Assembly (NCBI GenBank): GCA_003481005.1
Contig: QUKC01000010.1
Coordinates: forward strand, 62,001-126,000
Reading direction: 5' to 3'
Length of the DNA stretch: 64,000 nucleotides
Source of the DNA: Firmicutes bacterium TM09-10
GTDB lineage: Bacteria > Bacillota > Clostridia > Lachnospirales > Lachnospiraceae
The notes below the pieces were generated by a model that saw nothing but the letters and a program-made list of their open reading frames with translations, did not search any database and was not told the origin of the DNA. Below are positions 1 through 9,358 of this stretch, piece after piece (the first letter of the stretch is position 1; each line of letters opens with the position of its first letter). The translations under genes were made by a program, and so were the position numbers.

Positions 1-529
1 GGTTCTGTCCGGCAACCTTGATCCAGCACAGATCTGGTTCTACCTTCAGCAGATCTTCCGGAATCTGGGTATAAATATCGTCAAATCCAAACGTTCCGTC
101 CGGCAGGGTTACGAATTCAAAATCATGGTTGTGATATTCCAGCTTGATGTCGTTTTCTTTCATCACCTGTCCGATTCTTGCAAACTCTTTCAGTGCGCCT
201 GCATATCCCGGCGTATTGGGTCTGTATTCCTCTGGAAGATACGGAATTGCAATATATTTCACGCCAATTTTTTTGTAGGTATCCGCAACCTTCTGCGCAT
301 CCTCCATCATCTCAACAAGCGGAACATGTGCAGAAATCGGAATCAGACCTACCTCATCCAGTACCTGCTTAATATATTCCGGCTCCAGACCATATAAGCC
401 TGCCAGCTCTACGCCGTCATACCCAAGGTTCTTTACCTGCTGCATTACATTTTTGAAATTTTCCGGAGTGTTTTCCAGAAGATCCCTTAAACCATATACT
501 TGAATTCCTACAGGAAGTGTTTTGCTCAT
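1..529 (-). CDS. Sugar phosphate isomerase/epimerase-like TIM-barrel protein (partial)
   Basis: The protein starts MSKTLPVGIQVYGLRD and runs off the left edge after about 176 residues, so its C-terminus is not visible. It has the usual layout of xylose-isomerase-like TIM barrels: a YDGVELAG strand, ISAHVPL, and an EYHNHDFEF segment that in this family supplies metal or substrate ligands. The ATG is preceded by AAAGGAA. It is the last visible gene of the minus-strand ABC transporter operon, behind the Gfo/Idh/MocA oxidoreductase, a common pairing in keto-sugar catabolism. I infer isomerisation or epimerisation of a sugar released by the pathway; the substrate cannot be read from the sequence. 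Confidence 0.85.
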   Translation of the reverse strand, partial: MSKTLPVGIQVYGLRDLLENTPENFKNVMQQVKNLGYDGVELAGLYGLEPEYIKQVLDEVGLIPISAHVPLVEMMEDAQKVADTYKKIGVKYIAIPYLPEEYRPNTPGYAGALKEFARIGQVMKENDIKLEYHNHDFEFVTLPDGTFGFDDIYTQIPEDLLKVEPDLCWIKVAGQN

Positions 530-551
530 TTTGATATTCCTTTCTTTTAAA

Positions 552-591
552 GCAAACAGGCACTGCACATTTCAGTGCAGCGCCTGTTTGC
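552..591 (-). other. Intercistronic hairpin, 17-bp stem
   Basis: Arms 552-568 and 575-591 pair with one G-U and a 6-nt loop. No long T-run follows on the minus strand, so it looks more like an mRNA stabiliser or processing element between the oxidoreductase and TIM-barrel genes than a full terminator. Confidence 0.7.
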
Positions 592-678
592 ACTGTTTTC
601 GTCGGATACCCCTGTCAGGGCACCCTAAAGGTATAAACTTTCAAAAGGGGGACTTTGTATGATAAAGAATTCCGGAGA

Positions 679-1941
679 TTAGAATTCTGTATCAAACTTG
701 TATAATTTACCGTTGATCATCTGTTCTCTGACATAAGTCGAAGGAGAGTTTTCAATGATCTCATCATAGGTTACGCTGCGTCCCAGTTTCTGGGAAAGGA
801 AGAAGCCATCCGTTACAATCAGCTGATTCAATGCGATTTCAGGTGTGTTGTAACGAGTTTCATCATCCAGGATACCCAACTTATAAGCCAGCCACATGCA
901 CTGGTTATCATTGTAATACCACATCTTGGGATCCTTGCGGACTTCCATTTTGCCGTTCTTATCGCATTCCAGATTTACTTCCACATCTCTTCCTTCTACA
1001 TTGCCGCGGAAAATCAGATCCGGTTCGCCGCCAAAGTTCGGTCCCATATTCGGGTTTTTGCGAGCAAGCTTGCCGCCTACCGTATCGGTGTATTTTACTT
1101 CCAGGCCGCCGGAGGAACCAAGGATATAGGTCATATCATAATCTTTATAGTTATTTGCGGAGGTACTCAGGAAATGGAAGCCTACACCATTCTCAAACTT
1201 TACAAAACCATCAATCGTATCTTCTACACCGTAACCATCTTCTACCTGAACCAGGGAAGGATCAAAATCTACAAAGTGACCGGTAAAGGCGTTGACCGAC
1301 TGTACCTTCGGGCAGTCGAACAGATACAGAATCTGACCGATTACATAGATACCAAGGTCAATAGAAGGTCCATGTCCGGCATATTTTTCAGACAGGAAAT
1401 CCTGTGTGAATTCCGGCAGGTCGTATCCGGGACGTCTTCTGGAAGTGCACTGTTCAAGGTTTACATAATAAGGTGTTCCCAGTTTACCGCTCTTGATATA
1501 ATCTTTCGCAACCCTTGTCTGAGGAGTCATCAGCGCGCTGATCTGAACATGGAACTTTCTGCCCAGCTTCTTTGCACAATCAAGCATCAGCTTTGCATCT
1601 GCATAGGTTACTGCTGCCGGCTTTTCGCAATAGCAGTCAAATCCGGCTTTCATGACTTCAATTGCAACCGGAACATGCAGGTTGTTATGCACGCATACAT
1701 CGATCGTATCGATATCATCGCGCTTTAACATATCATGATAATCTACATACTGGTCTTTTTCTTCCAGACCGTATTTCTTTCCCCACTCAGCCAGTCTTTC
1801 CGGAATAATCTCCGCAACTGCAACGATCTCTGCACGGAAGCCAAGCTCTTCTGCACGCTCGTTGATGTTTTTATAAATCTGCATATGGCGATGAGAAATC
1901 ATACCGCCGCCGATAATACCTACACGAACTGTTTTTACCAT
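679..1941 (-). CDS. Gfo/Idh/MocA family NAD(P)-dependent oxidoreductase
   Basis: 420 residues from the ATG at 1941, which follows AGAGGG; an upstream in-frame start would add 29 residues with no family resemblance. The N-terminal Rossmann fold carries GIIGGGMISHRH and the family's conserved EKP (CYCEKPAA, near residue 107), followed by the C-terminal substrate domain. Relatives oxidise or reduce sugar hydroxyls, often at C3. It lies between the transporter lipoprotein gene and the TIM-barrel gene, 110 nt from the former. With the deglycosidase-like pair at 10126-11527 it could supply the 3-keto intermediate those enzymes need, as DgpA does in puerarin breakdown; that role is inference. Confidence 0.9.
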   Translation of the reverse strand: MVKTVRVGIIGGGMISHRHMQIYKNINERAEELGFRAEIVAVAEIIPERLAEWGKKYGLEEKDQYVDYHDMLKRDDIDTIDVCVHNNLHVPVAIEVMKAGFDCYCEKPAAVTYADAKLMLDCAKKLGRKFHVQISALMTPQTRVAKDYIKSGKLGTPYYVNLEQCTSRRRPGYDLPEFTQDFLSEKYAGHGPSIDLGIYVIGQILYLFDCPKVQSVNAFTGHFVDFDPSLVQVEDGYGVEDTIDGFVKFENGVGFHFLSTSANNYKDYDMTYILGSSGGLEVKYTDTVGGKLARKNPNMGPNFGGEPDLIFRGNVEGRDVEVNLECDKNGKMEVRKDPKMWYYNDNQCMWLAYKLGILDDETRYNTPEIALNQLIVTDGFFLSQKLGRSVTYDEIIENSPSTYVREQMINGKLYKFDTEF

Positions 1942-1995
1942 AACAATACCCTCTCTTTTCTGTTTTTGAAGATTGTAAGGAACCTTTTCTTCAGT

Positions 1996-2025
1996 TCCCG
2001 TGCAGGAAATGACTCCTACACGGGA
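1996..2025 (-). other. Intercistronic hairpin after the solute-binding protein gene
   Basis: TCCCGTGCAGGA and TCCTACACGGGA form a 12-bp stem with one non-Watson-Crick pair and a 6-nt loop. There is no T-run. Such hairpins often protect the abundant binding-protein part of transporter mRNAs. Confidence 0.6.
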
Positions 2026-2051
2026 CATTTTTATGATTCTGCTTTTTGTAC

Positions 2052-3710
2052 TTAATTACCTGTGCTGTACAGATTACTCATATCCTGTACGCCTACTCCG
2101 TATAATGCGAAGCCCTGCAGATCAGGTCTTGCAACCGTCAAACCAACGTTTGTATACGTAGTAACCGATACATGATGCTCTCTGAAATATTTCTGAACCT
2201 CTGCATAAGCAGCCTTCCGTTCTGTTTCATCATAGGTTGTCAGCGCTTTCTGGCACAGTTCGGAATATTCTTCATCCTGATAGCCGCAGCCGCCTAAAAC
2301 ATCCGCAAAGCTATAGTCCAGACCATCTGTTGTACGAACTGCTTCAGAATAGTATGCACACTGCTGGGAAGAAACGTACATATCATAATCACCGGTGCCC
2401 AGCGCCTGGAAATGAACAGGCATCTCAGCCATTTCGATATTCATCTCAATACCGCCGGCACGGAGCTGTTCCTGAATCATTGTTAATTCTGCAGTTGTAG
2501 AAGTTGCACGGCAGGTAACGGACACACCATCTGCATATCCTGCTTCTGCAAGCAGCTGTTTTGCTTTTTCAACGTCAACAGTCTTTGTTGCATTCTCGGA
2601 AATACCATCCCACATCGGGCAAACCGGAGAAATTGTAGTATCAGCGACCTGTCCAAGACCGGAGTTTGCAACCTGAAGCAGTGCATTTGCATCGATCAAC
2701 CAGTAAACCGCTTCTCTTACTTTTTCATCCTTAAACGGTCTGTCCCCAGTGCTGTTTAAGAAAATCGTACTTACCATACCATTATCATTTAATACAGCCT
2801 GTACATTCGGATCTGCATTATATACAGAATAATCGGAAACCGCACAGTCAAGCGCTACATCCGCATCACCGGACTGAACAGACATGGCGCGGGCAGAGGA
2901 ATCATTGATAAATACAAACTTATAGCCTGCAAAGTAGCCTTTGTTGTCCTGATCCCAGTAATCTTCGTTTCTTTCCAGTTCGATATACTGACCGGGAACC
3001 CATTCTTTAAATTTATATTTACCGGTACCTGCATTTTCCAGATACTGCGCTGTTACATCTGCACCGCCCGCCGCTTCGAAGATATCCTTATCCACTGCCA
3101 GACAGGTATTAAAGCCAAGAATATTCTGTGCCTGTGCCCACGGTGTTTTCAGTGCCAGAGTAATGTGATAATCATCTACAACTTCTGTATTATCTACATC
3201 CCATACAGAATAGTAGTCACCTGCATGTACGCCGCGGACACCCTGCTGGAACTGATACAGTATATCGTCAGCTGTAAATTCTTTTCCGCTCTGGAATTTA
3301 ACGCCTTCGCGCAGTGTCAGCGAAATATGGGTATCGTCCACAAGATCGATTGCCGTTACCAGACCAGAATCCGAAAATGTCATTGTCTTGTAATCCTGAA
3401 TCACAAGAGGCTCATACATCAGTCTTACAACTGCTGAAATATAGTTTCCTAAAAATACAACATCCGGTACCAGACTGTTCGGTTCAGCCTGCAGCGCTAC
3501 TGTAATCACTTCATCGCTCAGACCTTCCGGCTTCTGTGCGGTTGTATCACCGGAAAGCTCCGCCTCTGCAACTGCACTCTCATCCACAGCCTCTGCAGAA
3601 GCAGCCGGAGCTGCAGTATCTGCAGTACCTGTACTACCGCATCCTGCGACCATCGACACTGTCATGGCTGCTGCCAGTAACGCCGCCAGCAATTTTTTTC
3701 GTCCCTTCAT
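2052..3710 (-). CDS. ABC transporter substrate-binding lipoprotein, family 5 (peptide/oligosaccharide type)
   Basis: 552 residues. A lipoprotein signal peptide ends in the lipobox VAGC (Cys near residue 24), then an Ala/Glu-rich tether of about 40 residues, then the SBP_bac_5 fold (LMYEPLV near the start, YKFKEWVPGQYIELERNEDYW in parts mid-protein). The RBS GGGAGGT precedes ATG. It should be lipid-anchored outside the membrane, handing substrate to the permeases encoded upstream. Family 5 proteins bind peptides, nickel or heme, but also many oligosaccharides and glycosides; the neighbouring sugar enzymes favour a glycoside. The substrate is not proven. Confidence 0.92.
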   Translation of the reverse strand: MKGRKKLLAALLAAAMTVSMVAGCGSTGTADTAAPAASAEAVDESAVAEAELSGDTTAQKPEGLSDEVITVALQAEPNSLVPDVVFLGNYISAVVRLMYEPLVIQDYKTMTFSDSGLVTAIDLVDDTHISLTLREGVKFQSGKEFTADDILYQFQQGVRGVHAGDYYSVWDVDNTEVVDDYHITLALKTPWAQAQNILGFNTCLAVDKDIFEAAGGADVTAQYLENAGTGKYKFKEWVPGQYIELERNEDYWDQDNKGYFAGYKFVFINDSSARAMSVQSGDADVALDCAVSDYSVYNADPNVQAVLNDNGMVSTIFLNSTGDRPFKDEKVREAVYWLIDANALLQVANSGLGQVADTTISPVCPMWDGISENATKTVDVEKAKQLLAEAGYADGVSVTCRATSTTAELTMIQEQLRAGGIEMNIEMAEMPVHFQALGTGDYDMYVSSQQCAYYSEAVRTTDGLDYSFADVLGGCGYQDEEYSELCQKALTTYDETERKAAYAEVQKYFREHHVSVTTYTNVGLTVARPDLQGFALYGVGVQDMSNLYSTGN

Positions 3711-3760
3711 TTTGTAACCTCCCTTTGCTTTTGCCGTACACTCCCCTGTGTCGGCATATT

Positions 3761-4717
3761 TTATTTATTTAGTTCTTCCACTCTGTGACATTTTACAAAG
3801 TGGTTGTTCCCCATATCCCGAAGCTCCGGTTCCTGTTCTCTGCAAAGATCTGTTGCATACGGACAGCGCGCTGCAAATCTGCAGCAGGGTTTCGGATTTA
3901 CCGGACTCGTAATTTCACCTTTCAGCACGATTCGTTTCTGTCTGTCATGGATCGAAGGAACCGGTATTGCAGAAAACAGTGCCTGGGAATAAGGATGCAA
4001 CGGTCTTGCAAACAGCTCCTGATATTCCGCTTTTTCTACAACCTGTCCCAGATACATCACGGCAATGTCATCGGAAATGTGCTTTACAACTGACATATCA
4101 TGAGTAATGAACATATAGGTCAGATTCTTTTCTTCCTGCAGATCCATCAACAGATTCAGAATCTGTGCCTGAATCGAAACGTCCAGCGCAGATACCGGCT
4201 CATCACAGACGATGAATTCCGGGTTTAAGGACAGTGCTCTCGCAATTCCGATTCTCTGTCGTCTTCCTCCGTCCAGCTCATGCGGATAGGAATTGGCAAG
4301 CCGTTTTGCAAGTCCAACCTCTTCCATCAACTGAAAGACCATTTCATCCAGTTCCTTTTTATTTTTGGCCAGATGATAAGTCTGGATCGGCTCTGCAATC
4401 AGCTGGGAAACGCTCATTCTGGGATCCAGAGAAGCATATGGATCCTGGAAAATCATCTGCATCCGCATCCGCATATTTTTGAATTCATGCTGAGACATAT
4501 GCGTAACTTCTTTTCCATCGAAATAAACTTCTCCGTCTGTCGCATCCTCCATTCGGATCAGCGTTTTGCCAAGCGTTGATTTTCCACAGCCGGATTCCCC
4601 TACGATTCCGATCGTTTTGCCCTTTTCAATATCCATCGTGACGTCATCGATTGCATGAAGCAGTCCACGGGGCGTGTTATAATATTTCTTCAGATGTTTA
4701 ATTTCAACTAAAGCCAT
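3761..4717 (-). CDS. Oligopeptide-type ABC transporter ATPase (DppF/OppF-like)
   Basis: 318 residues from MALVEIKHLKK. I chose this start because AAGGAGG lies 9 bases upstream, inside the end of the preceding ATPase gene, and the stop of that gene is one base away. Walker A is GESGCGKST. The signature region reads LDGGRRQR instead of LSGGxxQR, so the conserved Ser is replaced by Asp. Walker B is FIVCDEP, and the C-terminal oligopeptide/dipeptide extension has clustered cysteines (KPCCRFAARCPYA). It forms the ATPase heterodimer with the product of 4719-5774. Confidence 0.93.
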   Translation of the reverse strand: MALVEIKHLKKYYNTPRGLLHAIDDVTMDIEKGKTIGIVGESGCGKSTLGKTLIRMEDATDGEVYFDGKEVTHMSQHEFKNMRMRMQMIFQDPYASLDPRMSVSQLIAEPIQTYHLAKNKKELDEMVFQLMEEVGLAKRLANSYPHELDGGRRQRIGIARALSLNPEFIVCDEPVSALDVSIQAQILNLLMDLQEEKNLTYMFITHDMSVVKHISDDIAVMYLGQVVEKAEYQELFARPLHPYSQALFSAIPVPSIHDRQKRIVLKGEITSPVNPKPCCRFAARCPYATDLCREQEPELRDMGNNHFVKCHRVEELNK

Positions 4718-4718
4718 G

Positions 4719-5774
4719 TTATTTTGCCTCCTTCTGTGCCTGTGCAATCCTGGAACATGCCACGGTATGTCCTGGTGTAATTTCGATCAGCTTCGGATTG
4801 CTGTTTTTGCAGCTGTCACATTTTACCGAACATCTGTCATAAAAGCTGCAGTATGACGGCAGATCCATCGGATTGGACATTAGTCCGGGAATCGGCTTCA
4901 ATCTCGGCGAATCGTCCTGAAGGTTTGGCAGAGAATCAAACAGTCCCTTCGTATACGGGTGTTCCCGGTGATCGAAAATATCTTTCAGAGAACCTTCTTC
5001 AATCTTTTCTCCGGCATATACAACCATGCATCTATCACAGATTTCTGCTACAACACCAAAATCGTGTGTAATCAGCATAATCGCTGTTCCGAACTTTCTC
5101 TGCAGTTCCTTCATCATTTCCAGAATCTGTGCCTGAATGGTAACATCCAGCGCAGTTGTCGGTTCATCTGCTATAATCAGATCCGGTCGACACGCCAGTG
5201 CAATTGCGATGACTACTCTCTGTTTCATACCGCCGGAAAACTGATGCGGATATTCTTTATAACGGTCTCTTGGAATACCAACCAGCTCCAGCATCTCTCC
5301 TGCACGCTTTTCTGCTTCTGCCTCAGAAATTTTTTCATGAATCCGAATCACCTCTGCGATCTGATCTCCGACATATAATACCGGGTTCAGTGCAGTCATC
5401 GGATCCTGAAACATCATGGAAACCTTTTTGCCGCGAATCGTTCTGTAAATACTTTCCAGACGTTTTTCGTCCCGTTTTCTCGCTTTTTTACGGGCAAAAT
5501 CGAAAAATCCCTTTGCCTCCGGTTTTTCGGAAAGCATTTCATTTCCTTCTATTTTTATACTGCCAGAAATCACATGAGCCGGAGGTTTGGGAAGCAGTCC
5601 CATAATGCTGAGCGCTATTGTTGTTTTACCTGCACCAGTTTCCCCAACTACTCCAAGAATTTCTCCCGGATGAATATCAAAAGAAATATCATTTACCGCT
5701 TCACAGATTCCCTCATCTGTTTCGTAATGAACGGTCAGATTTCTGACTTCCAAAAGATTTTTGGTTTTATCCAT
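4719..5774 (-). CDS. Oligopeptide-type ABC transporter ATPase (DppD/OppD-like)
   Basis: 351 residues. Walker A GETGAGKTT, signature FSGGMKQR, Walker B LIIADEP, switch His in LITHDFG, and the C-terminal oligo_HPY-type Cys-rich segment (YCSFYDRCSVKCDSC). The RBS is GGGAG. It is translationally coupled to the second ATPase gene, whose start lies one base past this stop. Partner and role are as for the neighbouring ATPase: energising import through the DppB/DppC-like permeases. Confidence 0.93.
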   Translation of the reverse strand: MDKTKNLLEVRNLTVHYETDEGICEAVNDISFDIHPGEILGVVGETGAGKTTIALSIMGLLPKPPAHVISGSIKIEGNEMLSEKPEAKGFFDFARKKARKRDEKRLESIYRTIRGKKVSMMFQDPMTALNPVLYVGDQIAEVIRIHEKISEAEAEKRAGEMLELVGIPRDRYKEYPHQFSGGMKQRVVIAIALACRPDLIIADEPTTALDVTIQAQILEMMKELQRKFGTAIMLITHDFGVVAEICDRCMVVYAGEKIEEGSLKDIFDHREHPYTKGLFDSLPNLQDDSPRLKPIPGLMSNPMDLPSYCSFYDRCSVKCDSCKNSNPKLIEITPGHTVACSRIAQAQKEAK

Positions 5775-5796
5775 CGTAATCTCCCTTCCGGATCTC

Positions 5797-6705
5797 TTAT
5801 TTTAATCTGGGATCCAGCGCGTCTCTCAGACCGTTTCCAAATAAATTAAATGCTACGACTGTAATTGCAATCATCAAACCAGGGAAATACACCATATGTG
5901 GTGCCACTGCCATATACTGCTTTCCTTCAGAAAGAATTGCGCCCCATTCCGGAGTCGGAGGGGTCAGGCCAACCCCCAGATAGCTCAGGGAAGAAATCGT
6001 TAAAATCGTTCCCGAAATAACACCAATTGCATTGATAACGATCATACCAACTGCATTCGGAATCAGATGTTTCAGCATAATATGCAAATCTGATACACCG
6101 ATCGATTTGGATGAATTTACATATTCATTGTTTCTTACCATGAAAACTGCAGCTCTTACGTTTTTCGTCATACCCTGAATCGTTCCGGCTGTAATCGCTA
6201 CAATCAGCTGCCACATCCCGTTTCCAAGGATAGCAACCAGCGCAATACAGAGCAGAATGCTTGGTATTGCCTGAATGATATCGATGAAACGCATGATAAT
6301 ATTATCCGTACGTCCTCCGAAATATGCGGCTGTCAGTCCAAGTCCTCCGCCGATCAAAAGACCGAGTAAGGTACAGACGATGCCGATCGGAAGAGAATAT
6401 CTCGCGCCATATACGCAGCGGCTAAACAAATCTCTTCCCAGATGATCTGTTCCAAACAGATGTTTTAAAGATGCTCCCTGCCGGACTGCTGTATAATCCT
6501 GTTCCTGATAGCTATACGGTGCAATGACCGGTGCTAAAATCGCCACGATAAACATGATCAGAATAATAACCAGTCCTGCCATAGCGGTTTTATTTTTGCG
6601 AAGACGTTTAATTGCTTCCCTTCCCGGGGTATTGCTGGTAACTTTTGCATTTTTCTTTACCTTTTTGTCCAGCTTTTCCATAGCAGGTGTTCTGATTTTG
6701 GACAT
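5797..6705 (-). CDS. ABC transporter permease (DppC/OppC-like)
   Basis: 302 residues. A basic cytoplasmic N-terminus precedes the first membrane segment (LVIILIMFIVAILAPVI). The oppC_N region with GTDHLGRD is typical, and the BPD_transp_1 core ends in the EAA-type loop and NLFGNGLRDALDPR, the standard DppC C-terminus. Its ATG directly abuts the stop codon of the upstream permease (TAAATG, no gap), so the two are translated together. Confidence 0.93.
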   Translation of the reverse strand: MSKIRTPAMEKLDKKVKKNAKVTSNTPGREAIKRLRKNKTAMAGLVIILIMFIVAILAPVIAPYSYQEQDYTAVRQGASLKHLFGTDHLGRDLFSRCVYGARYSLPIGIVCTLLGLLIGGGLGLTAAYFGGRTDNIIMRFIDIIQAIPSILLCIALVAILGNGMWQLIVAITAGTIQGMTKNVRAAVFMVRNNEYVNSSKSIGVSDLHIMLKHLIPNAVGMIVINAIGVISGTILTISSLSYLGVGLTPPTPEWGAILSEGKQYMAVAPHMVYFPGLMIAITVVAFNLFGNGLRDALDPRLK

Positions 6706-7674
6706 TTACGCTACCCCCTTTGCTGCTTTTGTTTTCTTTACAGAAGATTTCATCAGTGTCGTTTTCAGTCTCGGATCAGCTACCGTATAGCCAACATCCA
6801 CAATAATATTGATAATACAGCAGATCAGTGCAATTACGATGATGCCGCCCTGCAGGGAAGGAAAGTTTCTGGCAGATACCGCATCCGCAATATATTTACC
6901 AACACCAGGTACTGCAAAAACCTGTTCCGTTACAACCGCACCACCCATCATGCCTTCCAGACCACCTCCGATACCGGCGATGACCGGAATCAGTGTATTG
7001 CGGAATGCATGTTTCCAGATAACGATTGTTTCTTTCTGACCTTTCGCTCTTGCTGTTTTAATGTAATCCTGACGGATAACCTCCAGCATATTCGTTCTGA
7101 CGCCTCTGGTTGTTGCAGCGACCGAACCGAATGTAATCGACACAATCGGTAAAATCCAGCTCTTTAAGCTTCCGTCATACATAGACGGCACCCAGTGCAG
7201 ATCAATCGCAAACCACTGAATCAGCATCAATGCCAGCCAGAAACCCGGGACAGAAGCACCGATCATGGTAAAAACGACGATGATGCTGTCTGCAACCGAA
7301 TTTTGCTTTACCGCAGCCAGAATGCCGAGTGGTGTTGCAATGATCTGTGCGATAAACATTGCCCAGATTGCAATCGTGATCGTATTCGGCAAACGCATCG
7401 CGATTTCCTGTGCTACCGGCTGTCTTGTTTTATAAGACGTTCCCAGATCTCCCTGTACTACCCCAAGTACATAAGAGCCGAACTGCTTCAAAACCGGATC
7501 ATTTAATCCAAGCTGTTCGCGGAGATTATTTTTCATCTCCTCTGTCGCAGTTCCCGGAAGAAGCGATGCTACCGGATCGCCGGGTGTAACTGTCTTCATA
7601 ATAAAGACGAGGACAATAACACCGAACATAACCGGGATGATGTACAGAATTCGTTTTAAGATGTACTTCAGCAT
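6706..7674 (-). CDS. ABC transporter permease (DppB/OppB-like)
   Basis: 322 residues and first gene of the minus-strand operon. It has the DppB N-terminus (MLKYILKRILYIIPVMFGV), TPGDPV, and a conserved EAA loop ending in TARAKGQKE. Six membrane segments are expected. The C-terminus is a little longer than usual, with a basic tail. It is transcribed from a promoter at 7772-7800 carrying LacI-type operators. Confidence 0.93.
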   Translation of the reverse strand: MLKYILKRILYIIPVMFGVIVLVFIMKTVTPGDPVASLLPGTATEEMKNNLREQLGLNDPVLKQFGSYVLGVVQGDLGTSYKTRQPVAQEIAMRLPNTITIAIWAMFIAQIIATPLGILAAVKQNSVADSIIVVFTMIGASVPGFWLALMLIQWFAIDLHWVPSMYDGSLKSWILPIVSITFGSVAATTRGVRTNMLEVIRQDYIKTARAKGQKETIVIWKHAFRNTLIPVIAGIGGGLEGMMGGAVVTEQVFAVPGVGKYIADAVSARNFPSLQGGIIVIALICCIINIIVDVGYTVADPRLKTTLMKSSVKKTKAAKGVA

Positions 7675-7731
7675 GTTGTTCCCTTTTCCTCCTTTTTCAT
7701 CGAATTACCTTCCCTTTTCCTTGATGTGTTT

Positions 7732-7800
7732 TGAAATATTTTCATTTGAATGAAATCTTTCATCTGATGTCAATATAATTCATTTATGCAGTCTTGTCAA
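7732..7800 (-). promoter_or_regulatory. Promoter and two operator palindromes for the transporter operon
   Basis: The -35 TTGACA (7795-7800) and -10 TATATT (7772-7777) are separated by 17 bp. Just downstream of the expected start lie ATGAAA-TC-TTTCAT (7750-7763) and TGAAA-TAT-TTTCA (7732-7744). Their position would block transcription when bound, and the divergent LacI-family gene is the obvious candidate regulator. Confidence 0.8.
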
Positions 7801-7876
7801 TATATCTCTATTTTTTATTTCCTTTTCGTTATAATGCACATTTTTGTAATTTAAATTTTATATATTTTTCATTTTT

Positions 7877-7927
7877 ATGAAATTATTTCATTTTCATCTT
7901 GTTTTATTTTCATTTTATCATTATAAT
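7877..7927 (+). promoter_or_regulatory. Promoter and operator for the lacI-type operon
   Basis: TTGTTT (7899-7904), a 17-bp gap and TATAAT (7922-7927) precede the regulator gene. ATGAAA-TTA-TTTCAT (7877-7891) sits just upstream of the -35 box. This suggests autoregulation through the same motif found at the transporter and deglycosidase-like promoters. Confidence 0.65.
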
Positions 7928-7959
7928 TGTTTCATAAAATCATTGAAAAGAGGCGAATC

Positions 7960-8967
7960 ATGAAATTCAAAAGAACCACGGTTGCAGAAATTGCCAAAAT
8001 AGCACACCTCTCTCCTGCAACTGTTTCCAGGACTTTGAACCACCCGGAACTTGTCAGTCCAACCACCAGCGCACTGGTTCATTCCACAATCAATCTACTG
8101 AATTCCAAAGCTGAACCACCAATTCCTGATGCATCTGATATTTTGCAGATTCTGGTGAATATTCCGGATCCCGGAAACCTATTTTACAGTGAACTGCTCG
8201 ATGGGATTCTGAAATCTGCAGATTTCAGAGGCTACCGTGTTCTGATTACTCGCGATCTTCTGGATTCTCCGGATTCTGTCGATTCCATTATCCGCCAGAT
8301 TTACCTATGCAATATTCAGGGCATGATCCTTTGTACTTCACTTTCCGACGCAGGCTATAAAAAAATCGCTGCTCACGTTCCAATCGTACAATGTACGGAA
8401 GCAGGTACCGCAGATTATTCCTATGTCGGAATTGATAACTACAAAGCTGCTTTTTCTGCTATGGAACACATTTACTCTACCGGGCACCATAAAATTGCCC
8501 TGTTAAATGGATCGCTTTCTTTTACCTATGCCCGGCAAAGGCAAAAAGCCTATTGCGATTTTATGAAGCAGAACAATCTTGTAATCCCAACCGGATATAT
8601 TCTGAATTTTGCAGGTATTATATATGAAGCTGCTTACGCAAGCGTTTCCCAGCTGCTCTCAACTGCCAATCATCCGGATGCTATTTTTGCCGTATCCGAC
8701 GTTTTTGCTATTGCTGCCGCCAAAGCTGCTGCTGCGCACCATTTGAAAATTCCAGATGATCTTGTCATCGTCGGTTTTGATAACATCCAGCTACTTTCCG
8801 CAGTCAGTACACCGCCTATTTCATCCGTTCAGCAGCCACGCTTTCAAATGGGCTATACCGCAGGTGAAATACTCTATGACTGTATCACTACCGGAATCTC
8901 TTCCCTTCCACAACGCATTATTTTACCGACCGAGCTGATTATCCGCTCTTCCTCGTTATTGAAATGA
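7960..8967 (+). CDS. LacI family transcriptional regulator
   Basis: 335 residues from MKFKRTTVAEIAKIAHLS, preceded by AGAGG; an upstream ATG would add 11 residues before the usual helix-turn-helix start. Residues 1-50 form the LacI HTH (TVAEIAKIAHLSPATVSRTL). The rest is a periplasmic-binding-protein-like sensor domain with the closing VIVGFDNI motif and GYTAGEILYD. It is divergent from the ABC operon and first in a plus-strand operon with the SnoaL-like and acetyltransferase genes. It probably senses a sugar or glycoside of this island and releases the ATGAAA/TTTCAT operators. Confidence 0.93.
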   Translation: MKFKRTTVAEIAKIAHLSPATVSRTLNHPELVSPTTSALVHSTINLLNSKAEPPIPDASDILQILVNIPDPGNLFYSELLDGILKSADFRGYRVLITRDLLDSPDSVDSIIRQIYLCNIQGMILCTSLSDAGYKKIAAHVPIVQCTEAGTADYSYVGIDNYKAAFSAMEHIYSTGHHKIALLNGSLSFTYARQRQKAYCDFMKQNNLVIPTGYILNFAGIIYEAAYASVSQLLSTANHPDAIFAVSDVFAIAAAKAAAAHHLKIPDDLVIVGFDNIQLLSAVSTPPISSVQQPRFQMGYTAGEILYDCITTGISSLPQRIILPTELIIRSSSLLK

Positions 8968-8994
8968 ATTTTCACAATTGAAAGGAGATTACTT

Positions 8995-9336
8995 ATGACT
9001 AACACAGAAGTCGTACTTGCAATGTACGAAGAATTTTTTAATGGACACGACGTCAACGCCGCGTTAAAATATGTAAAAGAGGATTATATCCAGCATAATC
9101 CAGGCCCCGGACAGGGACGTGCCAATCTAATGAGCGCTTTTGGTGAAAAATTTCGAACTAACCCGGATTTTCATTTAAACATTCAGTTTACAATCGCAGA
9201 GGATGATAAGGTCGCTGTTTATCTCAAGGCGATCGATCCTCGGGGAAATACCACCTGTCGCGTTGTCGATCTGTATCGTCTGGAGGACGGAAAACTGGCT
9301 GAGCATTGGGATGTTTTACAGGGAGTCGGAAAGTAA
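8995..9336 (+). CDS. SnoaL-like / NTF2-fold protein
   Basis: 113 residues, RBS AAAGGAG. The sequence (YEEFFNGHDVNAAL, YIQHNPGPGQGR, VVDLYRLEDGKLAEHWDVLQ) matches the predicted SnoaL-like aldol-condensation family, a cone-shaped NTF2 fold that binds small ligands. It is 27 nt after the lacI-type gene and 22 nt before the acetyltransferase gene, so co-transcribed. Its activity is unknown; a lyase, hydratase or isomerase step on a keto-sugar would fit the context, but that is inference. Confidence 0.85.
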   Translation: MTNTEVVLAMYEEFFNGHDVNAALKYVKEDYIQHNPGPGQGRANLMSAFGEKFRTNPDFHLNIQFTIAEDDKVAVYLKAIDPRGNTTCRVVDLYRLEDGKLAEHWDVLQGVGK

Positions 9337-9358
9337 ACAGAACAGGAGGTATTTGTTT

